This document shows positions 44,845-47,803 of a DNA stretch of 47,803 nt, piece by piece. The stretch is taken from assembly GCA_050179115.1 (NCBI GenBank), contig JBFXFL010000020.1:1-47803 (forward strand), written 5' to 3'. Below the pieces are notes generated by a model. The model was not told the origin of the DNA, did no database searches, and was given only the letters and a program-made list of their open reading frames with translations. Made by a program: the position numbers and the translations under genes. How positions within the stretch are numbered: position 1 is the first letter of the stretch; each line of letters begins with the position of its first letter. The stretch is from JAGPUQ01 sp050179115 (lineage in GTDB: Bacteria > Pseudomonadota > Gammaproteobacteria > Pseudomonadales > Porticoccaceae).

Positions 44845-46851
44845 GTGCAGCGACTCAACCCCGAACAGGCGCGCGCGATACGGCACCGCGGCGGACCCTT
44901 GCTGGTACTGGCTGGCGCGGGCAGCGGCAAGACCAGCGTGATCACCCATCGCATCGCGCATCTGATCGAATCGGGAATGGTCGCCGCCCGTCACATCGCC
45001 GCCGTAACCTTCACCAACAAGGCAGCGCGCGAGATGAAGCAGCGCGTCGCGGCGCAATTGTCGGGGCGCGCCGGCAAGGGCCTGACCATATCCACCTTTC
45101 ATCACCTGGGGCTCGGTATCCTGCGCCGGGAGCTGGCGCTGCTCGGGCTGCGCCCGGGCTTCAGCCTGTTCGACGCCGACGACAGCCGCAATCTGCTCCA
45201 GCAGTTGCAGATCGTCGACGACGCGGCGCCCCTCGATCAGGCCGCGCAGCGCATCTCGCACTGGAAAAGCCACTTGCAGACCCCGGAACAGGCGCAGTCG
45301 ACCGCGAGCGATGCGGACGAGCTGCGTCTGGCGGTCATTTACGCCGCCTATCAGCGCGCCCTGACCGCCTACAACGCGGTGGATTTCGACGATCTCATCG
45401 CGCGGCCGATCCACCTGTTCCGCGCGCACCCGGAACGTCTCGATCACTGGCGGCGCCGTATCCGTCACCTGCTGGTGGACGAATACCAGGACACCAATCG
45501 CGCCCAGTACGAACTGATCCGCCTGCTGGTCGCCGACCACCGTCAACTGACCGTGGTCGGCGACGACGATCAGTCCATCTATGCCTGGCGCGGCGCGCGT
45601 CCGGAAAACCTGGCGCAGTTGCAGGAGGACTTTCCCGATCTCGAAGTCATCAAGCTGGAGCAGAACTACCGCTCCACGGCGCGCATCCTCAAAACTGCCA
45701 ACACCCTGATCGCGAACAATGAGCACCTGTTTGCGAAAACCCTGTGGTGCGATCGCGGCCACGGCGAGCCAATTCGCGTCATCCGCTGCGACAGCGAGGA
45801 CGCGGAGGCCGAACGGGTAGTGAACGAAATCCTCCTGCTGCGCGCCCGGCGCGGCTGTCCCCTGGGCGCTTTCGCGGTGCTGTACCGGGGCAACCACCAG
45901 GCGCGCGTGGTTGAAATGAAGCTGCGTTTGCTGAATCTGCCCTATCAGTTGAGCGGTGGCACCTCGTTCTATGCCCGCACCGAGATCCGCGACCTGCTCG
46001 CCTACCTCCGCCTGCTGGTCAACCCGGACGACGACACCGCCTTCCTGCGCATCATCAATACACCGCGTCGCCAGATCGGCCCCACCACCCTGGAAAAACT
46101 CGGCCACTACGCCACCGGCCGGGGCATCTCGCTCCACGCCGCGTGCAGTGAACTGGGACTGGCCGAAGTGCTGGACGGCGCGGGTCTCGAGCGCCTGCGC
46201 CGCTTCCGCCACTGGTACGACGGTCTCGCCCGCGCCTGCACGGAACACAGCGGCATCAAGGTCATCCGGGAGATGATCGAGGATATGGACTACGCTGGCT
46301 GGCTGACTCAGAACGCCAGCAGTGCGCCGGTGGCCGAGGCGCGTCTGCGCAACGTGGAATTGCTGTTGCAGCAGATCACGACAACCCTGGCGAAACAGGT
46401 GGAGGAAGAAGGGGAAGAAGATGTCGCGGCGGCCATCGGGCGGCTGCTGTTACTGGATTTGCTGGACCGCCAGGATGGGGAAGGCGACGATGACCGGATT
46501 CAGCTGATGACCCTGCATGCCGCCAAGGGCCTGGAATTTCCCCATGTGTTCCTGATCGGCCTGGAAGAGGGGCTGCTCCCCCATCGCAACAGTATCGATG
46601 CCGGCGCTGTTGCGGAGGAACGGCGCCTTGCCTATGTGGGCATCACCCGCGCCCGCGAATCCCTCACGCTGACCCTCGCGGGACGCCGCCGCCAGTTCGG
46701 CGAAACCCTGGAGACGACACCGAGCCGGTTTCTCGACGAACTGCCGGATGCCGAGCTGGAGCGCGAGGGCTTTGGCGAGCCCCTGCCACAGGAACAAAAG
46801 CGGCAGCGGGGCAATGCGAATCTGGCGGCCCTCAAGGCGCTGCTGGAGTGA
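44845..46851 (+). CDS. rep: ATP-dependent DNA helicase Rep
   Basis: Superfamily 1A 3'-5' helicase that clears proteins ahead of the replisome. The 668-residue length fits Rep rather than the longer UvrD. It starts VQRLNPEQARAIRHRGGP (GTG 44845). Motifs are Ia/I LVLAGAGSGKT, AVTFTNKAAREMKQR, II VDEYQDTN, III VVGDDDQSIYAWRGA, IV LEQNYRST, V QLMTLHAAKGLEF and VI EERRLAYVGITRARE. TACAAT at 44811-44816 may be the -10. It is divergent from the thioesterase gene and ends six bases before the convergent mlaA stop. Confidence 0.96.
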   Translation: MQRLNPEQARAIRHRGGPLLVLAGAGSGKTSVITHRIAHLIESGMVAARHIAAVTFTNKAAREMKQRVAAQLSGRAGKGLTISTFHHLGLGILRRELALLGLRPGFSLFDADDSRNLLQQLQIVDDAAPLDQAAQRISHWKSHLQTPEQAQSTASDADELRLAVIYAAYQRALTAYNAVDFDDLIARPIHLFRAHPERLDHWRRRIRHLLVDEYQDTNRAQYELIRLLVADHRQLTVVGDDDQSIYAWRGARPENLAQLQEDFPDLEVIKLEQNYRSTARILKTANTLIANNEHLFAKTLWCDRGHGEPIRVIRCDSEDAEAERVVNEILLLRARRGCPLGAFAVLYRGNHQARVVEMKLRLLNLPYQLSGGTSFYARTEIRDLLAYLRLLVNPDDDTAFLRIINTPRRQIGPTTLEKLGHYATGRGISLHAACSELGLAEVLDGAGLERLRRFRHWYDGLARACTEHSGIKVIREMIEDMDYAGWLTQNASSAPVAEARLRNVELLLQQITTTLAKQVEEEGEEDVAAAIGRLLLLDLLDRQDGEGDDDRIQLMTLHAAKGLEFPHVFLIGLEEGLLPHRNSIDAGAVAEERRLAYVGITRARESLTLTLAGRRRQFGETLETTPSRFLDELPDAELEREGFGEPLPQEQKRQRGNANLAALKALLE

Positions 46852-46857
46852 CCCCGA

Positions 46858-47604
46858 TCACTGCTCTTCGTCGATAAAGCTGTCGTAGTCGGGCACGACG
46901 GTCTCGCCGTTGCTGATCAGGAAATCCCGGTTCTGCATCCAGGCATCGCGGACGAACACATATTCGTCGTAAGCCTCTTCCAGCGCGTGCTCCTGATCCA
47001 GAAAACCGGCACGGGTATCCACCACTTCGACCACCATGGGCGCATAGCCTGCGTGATCCACCACCCAATTGTTGGCAACGTCCGTCATCCAGTCCACACC
47101 GTGCGCGGGCCCGTCCCGCAGCGTGGAAGGCCCGAGCAGCGGGAGCATGAAGTAACGGCTGTCGCGCCAACCCCAAACCGCCAGCGTCTGGCCAAAGTCT
47201 TCCCGAAAAGCCGGCATATCGAGCCGGGTAGCAACGTCGAAGATTCCGGCGACACCCGCCGTGCTGTTGACGACGAACCGCCCCAGCGCCAGGCCGCTGT
47301 CCTTGGGACGCCCCTGCAGCGCCAGGTTGAGCACGACCACCGGATAATGCAGATTGGTGAACGCATTGCCGATACCGCGCTGCACAGGCGCGGGTGCCAG
47401 CCAATCGTAGCCGCGCGCGACCGGCCGCAGGACAACGCGGTCCAGCCCGCGATTGAAACCGTACATCGCGCGGTTATAGGGCTCCCAGGGATCGCGGGGA
47501 GAGCGCGCTTCCGGCGGTGCGGCCTTGATCCCGGCACAGGCCGCCAGCAGCAACGCGGCCAGCGACACGGATATCGCGGGCAGCAGGCGTGGCACGGATT
47601 TCAT
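46858..47604 (-). CDS. mlaA: Outer-membrane lipid asymmetry lipoprotein MlaA (VacJ)
   Basis: MlaA removes misplaced phospholipids from the outer leaflet of the outer membrane and hands them to MlaC. The 248-residue protein has a lipoprotein signal with lipobox LLAAC (Cys23). The hallmark DPWEPYNRAMYGFNRGLD follows, then GNAFTNLHYPVVVLNLALQGRPKDSG, FVVNSTAGVAGIFDVA, DFGQTLAVWGW and LPLLGPSTLRDGPAHGVD. Start ATG 47604 is 10 bp after the mlaB stop, so it is the end of an mla operon that enters from the right edge. Confidence 0.96.
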   Translation of the reverse strand: MKSVPRLLPAISVSLAALLLAACAGIKAAPPEARSPRDPWEPYNRAMYGFNRGLDRVVLRPVARGYDWLAPAPVQRGIGNAFTNLHYPVVVLNLALQGRPKDSGLALGRFVVNSTAGVAGIFDVATRLDMPAFREDFGQTLAVWGWRDSRYFMLPLLGPSTLRDGPAHGVDWMTDVANNWVVDHAGYAPMVVEVVDTRAGFLDQEHALEEAYDEYVFVRDAWMQNRDFLISNGETVVPDYDSFIDEEQ

Positions 47605-47614
47605 CCCGATCTCC

Positions 47615-47803
47615 TCAGTTCGACAGGGGTTCCTCGGGCCAACCGAGGAGACTGCTGACTTCGCTCAGACTGGCAAATGTACGCAGCGCCTGGGGCGGGT
47701 CCGCGAACTCAATTTCCGCGCCACGACTGTGCGCCCAGGCTTGCCACTCCAGCAGCAGTGCCAGGGCGCTGGAATCCGCGCGCGTGACCGCCGCGAGGTC
47801 GAC
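47615..47803 (-). CDS. mlaB: STAS-domain protein MlaB, 3' part only
   Basis: MlaB is the STAS subunit of the MlaFEDB phospholipid ABC transporter. Only the last 62 codons are in the window, open at the right edge. They read VDLAAVTRADSSALALLL and then EWQAWAHSRGAEIEFADPPQ. This matches the STAS strand-helix with the conserved Asp-Ser (DSSAL) that contacts MlaF. It is placed just before mlaA, supporting an mlaFEDCB-mlaA order. Confidence 0.85.
   Translation of the reverse strand, partial: VDLAAVTRADSSALALLLEWQAWAHSRGAEIEFADPPQALRTFASLSEVSSLLGWPEEPLSN

Overview
This is a chromosomal segment of a high-GC gammaproteobacterium. The evidence is the gene order at the left end (amidase, mutL, miaA, hfq, hflX, hflK, hflC, hisZ, purA), the FabA/FabB anaerobic unsaturated fatty acid pair, a prkA-yeaH-spoVR operon and Mla lipid-transport genes. 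I do not assign a genus. Two runs of 100 N (1424-1523 and 43281-43380) are each flanked by an exact 127-bp duplication. That looks like unmerged contig ends from a k=127 assembly, so the genes they split (mutL and an acetoacetyl-CoA synthetase) are almost certainly intact.

Layout. 1-10695: cell-wall amidase, mismatch repair, tRNA modification, Hfq and the FtsH-modulating HflKC complex, closed by a clear terminator, then hisZ-purA. 10809-15442: arginine decarboxylase, carboxy(nor)spermidine dehydrogenase and carboxy(nor)spermidine decarboxylase, a polyamine pathway that does not use S-adenosylmethionine decarboxylase, followed by a small unknown gene. 15573-17714: a zinc alcohol dehydrogenase facing a luciferase-like (possibly F420-dependent) oxidoreductase. 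17972-20607: polyprenyl diphosphate synthase and glucose-6-phosphate isomerase. 20675-22860 (minus): phosphomannomutase/phosphoglucomutase and galU. 23080-24926: fabA-fabB. 25119-30217 (minus): APS kinase, ssb, a YajR-like exporter, a 2-oxoglutarate/iron oxygenase and GDP-mannose pyrophosphorylase. 30395-33241: uvrA.

33242-37005 is the accessory part. It holds a decayed transposase that I read as IS1380 family, with a compound tandem repeat (twelve 7-mers abutting 12.6 5-mers) inside its reading frame. Next come an AT-rich stretch with a dyad, a small YezD/DUF2292-like gene, an AtsA-type sulfatase with an added N-terminal export or anchor segment, and a formylglycine-generating enzyme with a membrane segment and both catalytic cysteines. 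The sulfatase ribosome binding site lies inside a perfect 8-bp stem.

37129-41629 (minus) is the stress operon prkA-yeaH-spoVR. 42031-44704 (minus) is a PaaI-type thioesterase coupled to acetoacetyl-CoA synthetase. The window ends with Rep helicase facing mlaA and the 3' end of mlaB. I see no rRNA, tRNA, CRISPR array, prophage or plasmid genes. The parts most worth following up are the exported sulfatase and its maturase with SD-masking leader, and the transposase relic with expanded repeats.
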